Origin: JBHFEI01 sp041928815
Lineage (GTDB): Bacteria > Pseudomonadota > Alphaproteobacteria > Rhizobiales > Rhizobiaceae
Length of the DNA: 64,000 bases
NCBI RefSeq assembly: GCF_041928815.1
Contig: NZ_JBHFEI010000008.1
Location: forward strand, 228,035-292,034
Direction: 5' to 3'
The first letter of the stretch is position 1. Each line of letters begins with the position of its first letter. The notes beneath the pieces were generated by a model, which saw only the letters and a list, made by a program, of their open reading frames with translations, was not told where the DNA came from and did not search any database. Of the stretch, positions 1 to 7,252 are shown piece by piece. The position numbers and the translations under genes are program-made.

Positions 1-999
1 GAGATCGCGGACGAAGCGCTCCTTTTTGTCGTCGGGAAGCTCCGGAAGGTCGGCGAGGAGCGCGCCGACGAAGGCGTTGTCGAATTCCAGCGGCAGGAGG
101 TCGGGATCGGGGAAATAGCGGTAGTCGTGCGCGTCTTCCTTCGAGCGCATCGAGCGCGTCTCGCCCTTGTTCGGGTCGAAAAGACGGGTCTCCTGGTCGA
201 TGACGCCGCCATCCTCGAGGATGCCGATCTGGCGGCGTGCCTCGTATTCGATCGCCTGGCCGATGAAGCGGATCGAGTTGACGTTCTTGATCTCGCAGCG
301 CGTGCCGAACCCCTCGCCCGGACGGCGGACGGAGACGTTGACGTCGGCGCGCATCGAGCCCTCGTCCATGTTGCCGTCGCAGGTACCGAGATAGCGCACG
401 ATCGAGCGCAGCTTCGTCATGTAGGCTTTGGCCTCGTCGGAGGAGCGCATGTCCGGCTTGGAGACGATCTCCATCAGCGCCACGCCCGAACGGTTGAGGT
501 CGACATAGGACATGGTCGGATGCTGGTCATGCATCGACTTGCCGGCGTCCTGCTCCAGGTGCAGGCGTTCGATGCCGATCTCGATATCCTCGAAATTGCC
601 CTGCCGGTCGGGTCCGAGCGAGATGACGATCCTTCCCTCGCCGACGATCGGATCCTTGTACTGGGAGATCTGGTAGCCCTGCGGCAGGTCGGGGTAGAAA
701 TAGTTCTTCCTGTCGAAGACGGAGCGATGGTTGATCGTGGCCTTCAGCCCGAGCCCGGTGCGCACGGCCTGGCGCACGCATTCCTCGTTGATGACGGGCA
801 GCATGCCGGGCATGGCGGCGTCGACCAGCGAGACGTTCGCATTGGGCGCATTGCCGAAGGTGGTCGAGGCGCCGGAGAAAAGCTTCGACTCGCTTGAGAC
901 CTGCGCATGCACCTCCATGCCGATGATCACCTCCCAGTCGCCCGTGGCGCCCGGGATATAACGTTTCGGGTCGGATTCGCGCATGTCGACGATCGTCAT
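1..999 (-). CDS. gatB: Aspartyl/glutamyl-tRNA amidotransferase subunit B, 3' part missing
   Basis: GatB binds mischarged Glu-tRNA(Gln) or Asp-tRNA(Asn), activates the carboxyl group and accepts ammonia channelled from GatA, giving Gln-tRNA(Gln)/Asn-tRNA(Asn) in the cytoplasm. The window holds codons 1-333 of a family that is usually about 500 residues long; the C-terminal helical and YqeY-like tail domains lie beyond the left edge. The protein starts MTIVDMRESDPKRYIP and contains the family signature GMEVHAQVSSESKLFSG and the block VDLNRSGVALMEIVSKPD. The ATG at 999 is the first start before the conserved region. gatC and gatA lie 2.6-4.4 kb upstream on the same strand, separated from gatB by a slipin and a GNAT gene, so the three subunits are clustered but not contiguous. 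Confidence 0.97.
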   Translation of the reverse strand, partial: MTIVDMRESDPKRYIPGATGDWEVIIGMEVHAQVSSESKLFSGASTTFGNAPNANVSLVDAAMPGMLPVINEECVRQAVRTGLGLKATINHRSVFDRKNYFYPDLPQGYQISQYKDPIVGEGRIVISLGPDRQGNFEDIEIGIERLHLEQDAGKSMHDQHPTMSYVDLNRSGVALMEIVSKPDMRSSDEAKAYMTKLRSIVRYLGTCDGNMDEGSMRADVNVSVRRPGEGFGTRCEIKNVNSIRFIGQAIEYEARRQIGILEDGGVIDQETRLFDPNKGETRSMRSKEDAHDYRYFPDPDLLPLEFDNAFVGALLADLPELPDDKKERFVRDL

Positions 1000-1137
1000 G
1001 GTCTGCCCTTGGAACTCATAGATTTGAACCGTCTCGGTAGAACATATGGTGAGGCGGCGCAAGGCATCGGGACCGGCGGCGGACCGATCGGGATCACCGC
1101 CTCGGTGTCCAGGGCGTAGGCGGAACAGTGCGGAGGG

Positions 1138-1650
1138 TCAGAACCCGTCCGGCCCATAGCCCGATGCGACATCCTCGACGAGCATGCGCCTGAGGCCGAC
1201 CGATTCGACGTCGCGGTCGAGCTTGGTCGAATGGGCGATGGAGAGCCAGGAGACCGCATAGCCGCGATTGGTGAAGAAGGAGATCGCGGCCCTGTTGCGG
1301 GCATGGGTTTGCAGGCACACCTGCGGCTGGCCGGCAGCGGCGACCTCCGCCTCCATCGCCGCGAGCAGCGCCGAGCCGGCACCGCGCTTCTGCGCCGCCG
1401 GCCGCACCCAGAGGTCGGTGATCTCGTCGTCCCCTCGCTCGCGGGCGGCCCAGCCGAGCGGTTCGCCGCCCTCCTCCGCGACGCGCACGACAGGCCATGA
1501 GGCCGCGAGGAACCGAATGAAAGCCTCGGCCGCATTGTCCCGCAGCCGCTCCAGATCCGCCACGCCGGCGATCGCCTGTCCCCAGGCCGCAAGCCCAATC
1601 GCGGCCAGCGCGGGCACATCCTCTTTCCGGGCGTGGCGGATGGCGATCAT
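1138..1650 (-). CDS. GNAT-family N-acetyltransferase
   Basis: A 170-residue single-domain acetyltransferase of the Gcn5-related (GNAT) fold. The N-terminal strand MIAIRHARKEDVPAL is typical of RimI-like members. The acetyl-CoA loop is visible as VRPAAQKRGAGSALLAAME (motif A, R/Q-x-x-G-x-A/G), followed by a C-terminal NRAAISFFTNRGY segment (motif B). The substrate cannot be told from the sequence. It lies 138 bases upstream of gatB and could be read with it. Family assignment is firm and the role is unknown. Confidence 0.85.
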   Translation of the reverse strand: MIAIRHARKEDVPALAAIGLAAWGQAIAGVADLERLRDNAAEAFIRFLAASWPVVRVAEEGGEPLGWAARERGDDEITDLWVRPAAQKRGAGSALLAAMEAEVAAAGQPQVCLQTHARNRAAISFFTNRGYAVSWLSIAHSTKLDRDVESVGLRRMLVEDVASGYGPDGF

Positions 1651-1740
1651 GGGCTCTCCGTGACGAAAACGCCATCAAACCATCGCAACCGCCGTCTGGC
1701 GAGGGGTGAGCCGCCGCTTCCTGCGAAGCGGCGGCTCCTG

Positions 1741-2889
1741 TCACGTGCCGTGGTCGCGCAACTGCACCAGCTCGTTCATCAGGCCGGAGGTTCCGTTGTG
1801 GATCGTCAGGCGCTCGACCTTGCCGGCGATCGCCTCCAAGGCCTCCAGTTCCTTCAACCGCAGCATGACCGGGTTCTCGGCCATCACCTTCGCCGTGTTG
1901 AGCAGCGCGCGCGTGGCGTTGGTTTCCTCGCGGCGGCGGATGACGTTGGCTTCCGCCTGCTTCTCCGCCGCGACGACCTGGTTGAGGATGTCGCGCATCT
2001 CACCCGGAAGGATCACGTCCTTCAGCACGATGGTGCCGACCTCCAGCCCGACCGCCGCCATGTCGGCGCGCACGCGCTCCGCCACCTCCAGATCGACCGT
2101 TCCCTTGCGTTCGAGGATCTGGTCGAGCGTCAGCGCGCCGAGCGCCCGGCGGAAGGCGACCTGCAGCGCGCGGTACAGCGTGTCGGAAAAATCCTTCACC
2201 ACCGTTACCGCGCTCAGCGGATCGACGACGCGGAACTCGGCCGAGACGTTGACGCGGATCGTCACCCGGTCGCGGGTCAGCAGTTCCTGTCCGGTAACGT
2301 CGAGCGACTGCCGCTTGAGGTCGACCACGCGCACCTGCACCGTCTTGCCGACGTTCCAGAAGGCGTGCTGGCCCGGCGGCAACGTGCGCTCGTGGACGCC
2401 GTCGACGAAAAGCAGGCCGACCTGGCCTTCGTTGACGACAAAGGCTGTGACGAGCTCGGTGCGCCGCGCCCGCGTCAGCCGGCGCATCAGGTCCGGCGCG
2501 ATGTCGAGCGAGGCGGACACGTCGATCCGCGTTTCCGACCATGGCCCCGCATCCTGCCAGACCACGAGCTTCTGGTTCGGCGCGAAGACGCTGTAGATCA
2601 ACTGGTCGCGCTCCAGCACCAGCACCTCGCTGGCATGGGTGCGGAACACCTTCAGGTGCCGCTCGGCGATTGCCGGGAGCCTGTCGAACAACGCCTTCTC
2701 GTAGACCGACGAGAAGGCCGGCGCGCTGAGGTCGAAACGCACGGTCTCCAGCATGCCCTGCCGGTTCGGCAGCATGTGCACGCCCGGCCCGAACAGACCG
2801 AGGATCTCTCCTCTGTAGAGGGCGAGCAACCGTTCGTTTTCCTTCACCAGGACGCGCGAGCGCCCCAGAATCGCTTCGAGAAATGTCAT
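1741..2889 (-). CDS. Slipin / SPFH-domain (stomatin-prohibitin) protein
   Basis: A 382-residue SPFH-domain protein. Such proteins oligomerise at membranes and organise microdomains or protease complexes. The SPFH core runs from about residue 110 to 290, with the conserved RRALGALTLDQILERKG and VGTIVLKDVILPGEMRDILN stretches. It is followed by an alanine/glutamate-rich helix (VVAAEKQAEANVIRRREETNA) expected to form coiled coils. No clear N-terminal membrane segment is visible, unlike classical slipins. The start was set at the ATG at 2889, because GAAGGAG sits 8 bases before it; the in-frame GTG at 2898 overlaps that ribosome site. The role next to gat genes is unknown. Confidence 0.85.
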   Translation of the reverse strand: MTFLEAILGRSRVLVKENERLLALYRGEILGLFGPGVHMLPNRQGMLETVRFDLSAPAFSSVYEKALFDRLPAIAERHLKVFRTHASEVLVLERDQLIYSVFAPNQKLVVWQDAGPWSETRIDVSASLDIAPDLMRRLTRARRTELVTAFVVNEGQVGLLFVDGVHERTLPPGQHAFWNVGKTVQVRVVDLKRQSLDVTGQELLTRDRVTIRVNVSAEFRVVDPLSAVTVVKDFSDTLYRALQVAFRRALGALTLDQILERKGTVDLEVAERVRADMAAVGLEVGTIVLKDVILPGEMRDILNQVVAAEKQAEANVIRRREETNATRALLNTAKVMAENPVMLRLKELEALEAIAGKVERLTIHNGTSGLMNELVQLRDHGT

Positions 2890-3268
2890 CGTTTCCACTC
2901 CTTCGGCATGGCTACGGCATGAACCGATCGTCCTTTCGTCTGGACCCTTGCCGGTCCGGCGGCTGTTCCCGGGGAAACCCTGTTGGCCGTCGGGGAACGT
3001 TCGAGGCCGGGCAGGAGAAAAGTCCGGGGACCGCTGGCAGTCCGGCGAGACGGGCCCATGGGAGAGGGTGTTGCGGCGGGACGGCGGGCGCCGGGAAAAC
3101 CCTTTGCCGGCCGTCCCGCGGCGTGACCTTCACCAAAGGCCGGGCCTTGCCCGACCGGCCTCGGAAGGCGCCGCCGACACCTTTCGGCCCGGCATCGTCA
3201 CCCTCGGCATTGCAGTCTCCGGACCCATCGTTTTTCAACACCTTAACAGGGTGCTGCTGGGGGGATCC
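2890..3268. other. Gene-free stretch upstream of slipin
   Basis: About 380 GC-rich bases without a convincing gene. An open frame on the minus strand (2912-3241) has no ribosome site and a composition expected by chance (rich in P, R and G), so it is not called. The part next to the tRNA-like sequence holds an imperfect short inverted repeat (GCTGG/CCAGC, 3256-3271) that could act in 3' processing, without a T-run. Confidence 0.5.
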
Positions 3269-3340
3269 AGCATGGAGAAGGATTCGAACCTTCGACTTCA
3301 GACCTTAATCTGACGCTCTAAACCGCAGAGCTATCCTTGG
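3269..3340 (-). ncRNA. tRNA-like RNA 2 (6-base anticodon loop, UUAAGG)
   Basis: Read on the minus strand, this 72-base sequence folds as a tRNA cloverleaf: D-arm GCTC-TGCGGTTTA-GAGC preceded by TA, anticodon stem TCAGA/TCTGA, four-base variable loop AGTC, and a perfect T-arm GAAGG-TTCGAAT-CCTTC. The anticodon loop is TTAAGG, only six bases instead of seven. The acceptor stem (CCAAGGA against TCCATGC) has mismatches at two of seven positions, and no CCA is encoded. Its first three bases are the CCA of tRNA-like RNA 1, so the two cannot both be cut intact from one transcript. It is not a normal decoding tRNA. It may be a specialised tRNA-like RNA or a decayed tRNA gene. Confidence 0.6.
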
Positions 3341-3411
3341 AGCAGACAACGGGACTCGAACCCGCGACCTCCGGACGGCCGTCCGGCGCTCTTCCGCTGA
3401 GCTAGGTCCGC
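3338..3411 (-). ncRNA. tRNA-like RNA 1 (self-complementary 6-base anticodon loop, CGGCCG)
   Basis: Read on the minus strand: acceptor GCGGACC/TGTCTGC (six of seven pairs including G-U), T8-A9, D-arm GCTC-AGCGGAA-GAGC with the conserved A14 and GG, variable loop AGGTC, T-arm GCGGG-TTCGAGT-CCCGT, discriminator T and an encoded CCA. All tRNA hallmarks are present except the anticodon arm. Its stem CCGGA/TCCGG closes a six-base loop CGGCCG with no U33. The arm as a whole (3371-3386) is a perfect 16-base palindrome. A loop that is its own reverse complement could form a kissing dimer. Intact acceptor and T arms argue for selection, but decoding looks impossible. Confidence 0.65.
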
Positions 3412-3420
3412 GATAGATGG

Positions 3421-3532
3421 TGCACATGCCCGTACACGGTGGCGGCAGGGCCGCCCCGCGCGGGAGGAGTTTGGACCTCCGTCCTTGCGACATCCGCAGC
3501 GCATATACGCTGCGGAACGGCAGAATATTCAA
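3421..3532 (-). promoter_or_regulatory. Promoter and structured leader of the tRNA-like pair
   Basis: On the minus strand a candidate promoter TTGAAT (3527-3532) with a 19-base spacer to TATATG (3502-3507) precedes the tRNA-like sequences. The -10 element is the loop of a perfect 8-bp inverted repeat (CCGCAGCG/CGCTGCGG, 3494-3515). Downstream, the leader can form GGAGG-TCCAAAC-TCCTCC (3462-3480), which resembles a T-arm, and GGCGG/CCGCC (3439-3453). The spacer is longer than the ideal 17, so the promoter call is moderate. Confidence 0.4.
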
Positions 3533-3561
3533 GGCGTCTTGGAAAAATTTCGCGAATATGA

Positions 3562-3589
3562 AAACGGCGGCCCGCAAGAGCCGCCGTTT
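3562..3589 (-). terminator. Rho-independent terminator of gatC-gatA
   Basis: Inverted repeat AAACGGCGGC/GCCGCCGTTT with an 8-base loop, 32 bases after the gatA stop on the minus strand, followed by a short T-run (GTTTTC). It would end gatCA transcription and separate it from the tRNA-like pair. Confidence 0.75.
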
Positions 3590-3620
3590 GGATGGAAAAA
3601 CCGGTTCGGCCGTGCCGCCG

Positions 3621-5102
3621 CTACCACCACTTCGCCGGCGCGAAGCGGCCGGCGGCCTGCTCGATTACATGGGCGGTGCGGAACAGCGTCTCCTCCTCGA
3701 AGGGGCGGCCGATAAGTTGCAGGCCGAGCGGCAGGCCCTTGTGGTCGAGGCCGGCGGGAACGGAGAGACCGGGCAGGCCCGCCATGTTCACCGTCACGGT
3801 GAAGATATCGTTCAGATACATCTTCACCGGATCGGCGGCCAGATCCTCGTCGGCGATGCCGAAGGCGGAGGACGGTGTCGCCGGCGTCAGGATGGCGTCG
3901 ACGCCGGCGTCGAAGGCCAGTTCGAAATCGCGCTTGATCAGCGTGCGCACCTTCTGCGCCCGGAGATAATAGGCATCGTAATAGCCGGCCGAGAGCACAT
4001 AGGTGCCGATCATGATGCGGCGCTTGACCTCGGAGCCGAAGCCGGCGGCGCGCGTCTTCTCGTAGAGATCGACGATGTCGCGGCCGTCGACGCGCAGGCC
4101 GTAGCGCACGCCGTCATAGCGGGCGAGGTTCGAGGACGCCTCGGCGGGCGCGACGATATAATAGGCCGGCAGCGCGTATTTCGTGTGCGGCAGGGAGATG
4201 TCGACGATCTCGGCGCCGGCATCCTTCAGCCAGGCGATGCCCTGCTGCCACAGCGCCTCGATCTCGTCAGGCATGCCGTCGACGCGGTACTCCTTCGGGA
4301 TGCCGATGCGCATGCCCTTGACGGAGCCGCCGATCGCGGCCTCGTAGTCCGGCACAGGGATATCGACCGAGGTCGTATCCTTCGCATCCGTGCTCGCCAT
4401 CGAGCCGAGCAGGATCGCGGCATCGCGCACGTCGCGGGCGATCGGCCCGGCCTGGTCCAGCGAGGAGGCGAAGGCGACGATGCCCCACCGCGAGCAGCGC
4501 CCATAGGTCGGCTTGATGCCGACCGTGCCGGTGAAGGCCGCGGGCTGGCGGATCGAGCCGCCGGTGTCGGTCGCCGTCGCCCCGGCACAGAGGAAGGCGG
4601 CGACGGCCGCGGCCGAGCCGCCCGACGAGCCACCCGGCACGAGGTCGAGGTTGGAGCCCTGCGCCCGCCACGGGTTCTTCACCGGCCCGTACCAGGAGCT
4701 TTCATTCGACGAGCCCATGGCGAATTCGTCCATGTTGAGCTTGCCGAGCATGACGGCGCCGTCGTTCCACAGGTTCTGCGTCACGGTCGATTCGTAGCGC
4801 GGCTCGAAACCGTCGAGAATGTGGCTGCAGGCCTGGGTGTGGACGCCTTCGGTCGCGAAGAGGTCCTTGATGCCGAGCGGAATGCCTTCGAGCGCCCCCG
4901 CGTTTCCACCGGCGATGCGGCCGTCCGAGGCCTTCGCCATGGCGCGCGCCTTCTCCGGCGTCACCGCGACATAGGCATTCAGCGCGCCGTTGGCGGCCTC
5001 GATCGCGGCGAGGTAGGCATCGGTGAGTTCGACGGCCGTGATCTCCTTCGCCGTGAGCTTGGCGCGGGCTTCGGCGATGGTCAGGCGGGTGAGGTCGGTC
5101 AT
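3621..5102 (-). CDS. gatA: Aspartyl/glutamyl-tRNA amidotransferase subunit A
   Basis: GatA is the glutaminase/amidase subunit of GatCAB. It releases ammonia from glutamine or asparagine for transfer to the mischarged tRNA on GatB. The 493-residue length is standard. The amidase-signature triad is visible: Lys79 in GIPLGIKDLF, cis-Ser159 in PGGSSGGSAA and the nucleophile Ser183 in DTGGSIRQPAAF, with the expected 24-residue spacing between the serines. It ends PFEEETLFRTAHVIEQAAGRFAPAKWW. It lies 57 bases downstream of gatC and is probably co-transcribed from the promoter before gatC. Confidence 0.98.
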   Translation of the reverse strand: MTDLTRLTIAEARAKLTAKEITAVELTDAYLAAIEAANGALNAYVAVTPEKARAMAKASDGRIAGGNAGALEGIPLGIKDLFATEGVHTQACSHILDGFEPRYESTVTQNLWNDGAVMLGKLNMDEFAMGSSNESSWYGPVKNPWRAQGSNLDLVPGGSSGGSAAAVAAFLCAGATATDTGGSIRQPAAFTGTVGIKPTYGRCSRWGIVAFASSLDQAGPIARDVRDAAILLGSMASTDAKDTTSVDIPVPDYEAAIGGSVKGMRIGIPKEYRVDGMPDEIEALWQQGIAWLKDAGAEIVDISLPHTKYALPAYYIVAPAEASSNLARYDGVRYGLRVDGRDIVDLYEKTRAAGFGSEVKRRIMIGTYVLSAGYYDAYYLRAQKVRTLIKRDFELAFDAGVDAILTPATPSSAFGIADEDLAADPVKMYLNDIFTVTVNMAGLPGLSVPAGLDHKGLPLGLQLIGRPFEEETLFRTAHVIEQAAGRFAPAKWW

Positions 5103-5159
5103 GGTCGGCAGTCTTTCGCGGGACGGGAGAAGGAGCGCGGCGGATCGGAGGCCGGCGGC

Positions 5160-5447
5160 CTATTCGACGACTTTCGGCACGAGGAAGAAGTTGCGGTCCG
5201 ACAGCGGCGCGTTGGCGACGATATCGTCCGCCTTGTTGCCGTCGGTGACGACGTCCTCGCGCTTCTTCATCGCCATCGGCGTCACCGAGGTCATCGGCTC
5301 GACGCCGGAGACGTCCACCTCGGAAAGCTGTTCGACGAAGCCGAGGATGCCGTTCAGCTGACCCGTCATCGTTTCGGCCTCCTCCGCGCTCACGGCGATG
5401 CGGGCAAGGCGCGCGACGCGCTTGACGGTGGCGAGGTCGACGGACAT
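5160..5447 (-). CDS. gatC: Aspartyl/glutamyl-tRNA amidotransferase subunit C
   Basis: GatC is the small subunit that wraps around GatA and GatB and stabilises the complex. The 95-residue protein is of normal size and shows the family pattern MSVDLATVKRVARLARI, then GQLNGILGFVEQLSEVDVSGVEPM and a C-terminal APLSDRNFFLVPKVVE. It is the first gene of the gatCA unit; a TTGCGC-17-TATAGC promoter lies just upstream. Confidence 0.96.
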   Translation of the reverse strand: MSVDLATVKRVARLARIAVSAEEAETMTGQLNGILGFVEQLSEVDVSGVEPMTSVTPMAMKKREDVVTDGNKADDIVANAPLSDRNFFLVPKVVE

Positions 5448-5480
5448 GGGCGGCTCCGGAAGGTCAGAAGGTCTGGCTTC

Positions 5481-5509
5481 GCTATACTGGCCCGCAACTG
5501 CGCGCGCAA
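5481..5509 (-). promoter_or_regulatory. Predicted sigma-70 promoter of gatCA
   Basis: On the minus strand TTGCGC (5504-5509), a 17-base spacer and TATAGC (5481-5486) lie 34 bases before the gatC ATG. Spacing is ideal and the -10 matches five of six consensus bases. Confidence 0.55.
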
Positions 5510-5515
5510 CCCGCG

Positions 5516-5550
5516 CGAAGGGGCGATCGGCCGAGAGGATCGCCCCTTCG
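5516..5550. terminator. Strong hairpin between the UPF0173 gene and gatC
   Basis: A perfect 13-bp inverted repeat CGAAGGGGCGATC/GATCGCCCCTTCG with a 9-base loop starts 4 bases after the stop of the upstream minus-strand hydrolase gene. There is no T-run, so it is either a non-canonical terminator or an mRNA 3' stabiliser. Confidence 0.5.
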
Positions 5551-5554
5551 ACGG

Positions 5555-6259
5555 TCAGAACGAGACCGTGCCGCCGATCTCCGGCACGGCGACCCGCGTC
5601 TTCACGCCCTCCATGCCGGCGATGAAGGTCTCGGCGGTCGGCGCGACGAGGGGGAAGGTGGCGTAATGGCAGGGGATCGCCGTTTCGAACTTGAAGTAGC
5701 GCTGGCAGGCGAGCGCCGCGACCGCGCCGCCCATGGTGAAGCGGTCCCCGACCGGAACGAGGCCGATATCGGGCTGGTGCAGCTCGTGGATCAGCGCCAT
5801 GTCGGAGAAGATGTCGGTATCGCCCATGTGGTAGAGCGTCGGCTCGGCGTCGAAATGCAGGACGAGGCCGTTGGCGTTGCCGAGCGAATGGGAGACGCCG
5901 TCCTCGGTGATCTGGGCCGAGGAATGCAGTGCGTTGACGAAGGTGGCGCTGAAGCCGGACAGCTGGATCGTGCCGCCGGTATTGCCCATTTCCAGCGCGC
6001 TCACACCCTTGGAGCCGAGCCAGGCGGCGAGATCGGCATTGGCGACGACGGTGGCGCCGGTCTCCTTCGCCAGCGCCACCGTGTCACCGACATGGTCGCC
6101 ATGGCCGTGGCTGAGCAGGATGTGGGTGAGCCCCTTCGCCGCGTCCTTGCGGCCCTCCTCGCGGAAGACCGGATTGCCGGTGAAGAAGGGGTCGACGAGG
6201 ATCGTCGCCGTGCCGGTCTCGATGCGGAAAGCGGAATGGCCGAGCCAGGTGATCTTCAT
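5555..6259 (-). CDS. UPF0173 metal-dependent hydrolase (metallo-beta-lactamase fold)
   Basis: A 234-residue metallo-beta-lactamase-fold protein of the UPF0173 (YtkL-like) family. The N-terminus MKITWLGHSAFRIETG and the metal motif LSHGHGDHVGD (His51, His53, Asp55, His56) are diagnostic. Further expected ligands lie in HMGDTDIFSDM and the C-terminal PCHYATFPLVAP. It should hydrolyse an ester-like or phosphodiester substrate in the cytoplasm, but the family substrate is unknown. It is divergent from ruvX, with 74 bases between the starts. Confidence 0.9.
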   Translation of the reverse strand: MKITWLGHSAFRIETGTATILVDPFFTGNPVFREEGRKDAAKGLTHILLSHGHGDHVGDTVALAKETGATVVANADLAAWLGSKGVSALEMGNTGGTIQLSGFSATFVNALHSSAQITEDGVSHSLGNANGLVLHFDAEPTLYHMGDTDIFSDMALIHELHQPDIGLVPVGDRFTMGGAVAALACQRYFKFETAIPCHYATFPLVAPTAETFIAGMEGVKTRVAVPEIGGTVSF

Positions 6260-6333
6260 GATAGGTTTCCTCGCGGTTTGCGTCTAAGGATCTCGAACGG
6301 CGTTTACGGAAGGCGGGGCAGCGCGGTTCATCG

Positions 6334-6810
6334 ATGACGGTATTGACGATAGAAGACCTCGCGGCGACGCTTCAACCCCGCCACGCCATAGCCGGGATCG
6401 ATCTCGGCACCAAGACGATCGGCCTGTCGATGTCCGATCTCGGCCGGCGTTTCGCCTCGCCGCGGCCGGTCCTGAAGCGGGTGAAATTCGCCGCCGATGC
6501 GCAGGCGCTCCTCGCATTCGCGCAAAAGGAAGCCGTCGCGGCCTTCGTCATCGGCCTGCCGCTCAACATGGACGGCTCGCAGGGCCCGCGCGCCCAGGCG
6601 ACGCGCGCCTTCGTTCGCAACATGGAGGGAAAAACGGAGATTCCCTTCGTCTACTGGGACGAGCGGCTGTCGACGGTGGCGGCCGAGCGGGTGCTGATCG
6701 AGATGGACGTGTCCCGCGGCAAGCGCAAGGAGCGGATCGATTCGGCCGCGGCCGCCTTCATCCTTCAGGGCGCGCTCGACAGGCTCGTGTCCTTGGAAAG
6801 GGCGGCCTGA
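6334..6810 (+). CDS. ruvX: Putative pre-16S rRNA nuclease / Holliday junction resolvase YqgF (RuvX)
   Basis: YqgF/RuvX proteins have an RNase H-like fold and act in 16S rRNA 5'-end maturation; older annotation calls them Holliday junction resolvases. The 158-residue protein carries the acidic active site: Asp23 in AGIDLGTKTIGLSMSD, Glu110 in VYWDERLSTVAAERVL and Asp136 in RIDSAAAAFILQGALD. The glycine-rich VIGLPLNMDGSQGPRA block is also typical. Its last 46 bases overlap the end of the convergent small membrane-protein gene. Confidence 0.94.
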   Translation: MTVLTIEDLAATLQPRHAIAGIDLGTKTIGLSMSDLGRRFASPRPVLKRVKFAADAQALLAFAQKEAVAAFVIGLPLNMDGSQGPRAQATRAFVRNMEGKTEIPFVYWDERLSTVAAERVLIEMDVSRGKRKERIDSAAAAFILQGALDRLVSLERAA

Positions 6811-7100
6811 GCCGCCTCGCGCGCGGCCTTGCGCCGCAGCCACCAGGCGCGGATCTCGCGGCGCTTGCGGAAGAGCACGATGCCGAAAACGATCAGCGTA
6901 TCGAAGGCGATCGCCCGCGCGACCAGCGGCGGGATCGTCTCCGGCGGAATGCCGAGGATCTTGCCGTAGATGGCAAAGACCAGGTCATGGGCCTGGCGCG
7001 TCAGCATGAAGATGCCGAAGCTCATGTCGTTCAGCGACAGGTAGTACCAGCCGCCGAGCAGAAGGACGGGGCAAGCCCAGAGTATGAGGAACCACTTCAT
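6765..7100 (-). CDS. Small membrane protein (111 residues), function unknown
   Basis: I do not recognise a characterised family with confidence. The protein begins MKWFLILWACPVLLLGGWYY, a transmembrane helix, and has a second hydrophobic stretch around residues 60-80 (VARAIAFDTLIVFGIVLF) followed by a basic segment RKRREIRAWWLRRKAAREAA. Two membrane passes with the basic tail in the cytoplasm are likely. Its ATG overlaps the stop of the preceding 51-codon gene (ATGA), so translation is probably coupled. The 3' end runs 46 bases into ruvX on the other strand. Confidence 0.8.
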   Translation of the reverse strand: MKWFLILWACPVLLLGGWYYLSLNDMSFGIFMLTRQAHDLVFAIYGKILGIPPETIPPLVARAIAFDTLIVFGIVLFRKRREIRAWWLRRKAAREAAQAALSKDTSLSSAP

Positions 7101-7252
7101 GTCGCCCTCCGCGCGCCGAGCCCCGGCCCGATCAGCGGAAAGGCGATGCGGTCGAGGAAGACGACGCCGGTCAGCACCAGCGCCGGAACGGCAATATCGA
7201 CCGCCACTCCGGAAAAGAACGTCATCATCATTACCAACATGCCTGTCCGCAT
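7097..7252 (-). CDS. 51-residue hydrophobic protein, translationally coupled
   Basis: A short frame starting MRTGMLVMMMTFFSGVAV and ending GPGLGARRAT, with a long hydrophobic core (residues 5-42) that could cross the membrane once or twice. Its TGA overlaps the ATG of the next minus-strand gene in an ATGA junction, a classic sign of a real coding unit. It is too small for many gene finders. The function is unknown. The pairing suggests that the two small membrane proteins work together. Confidence 0.65.
   Translation of the reverse strand: MRTGMLVMMMTFFSGVAVDIAVPALVLTGVVFLDRIAFPLIGPGLGARRAT

Noticed and set aside
2912..3241. 109-codon minus-strand frame before the slipin gene
   Set aside because: No Shine-Dalgarno site, proline/arginine-rich random-looking composition, and no motif.
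3269..3411. Calling the two tRNA-like sequences as normal tRNA genes with an assigned amino acid
   Set aside because: Both anticodon loops have six bases and one has no U33, so an anticodon cannot be assigned.
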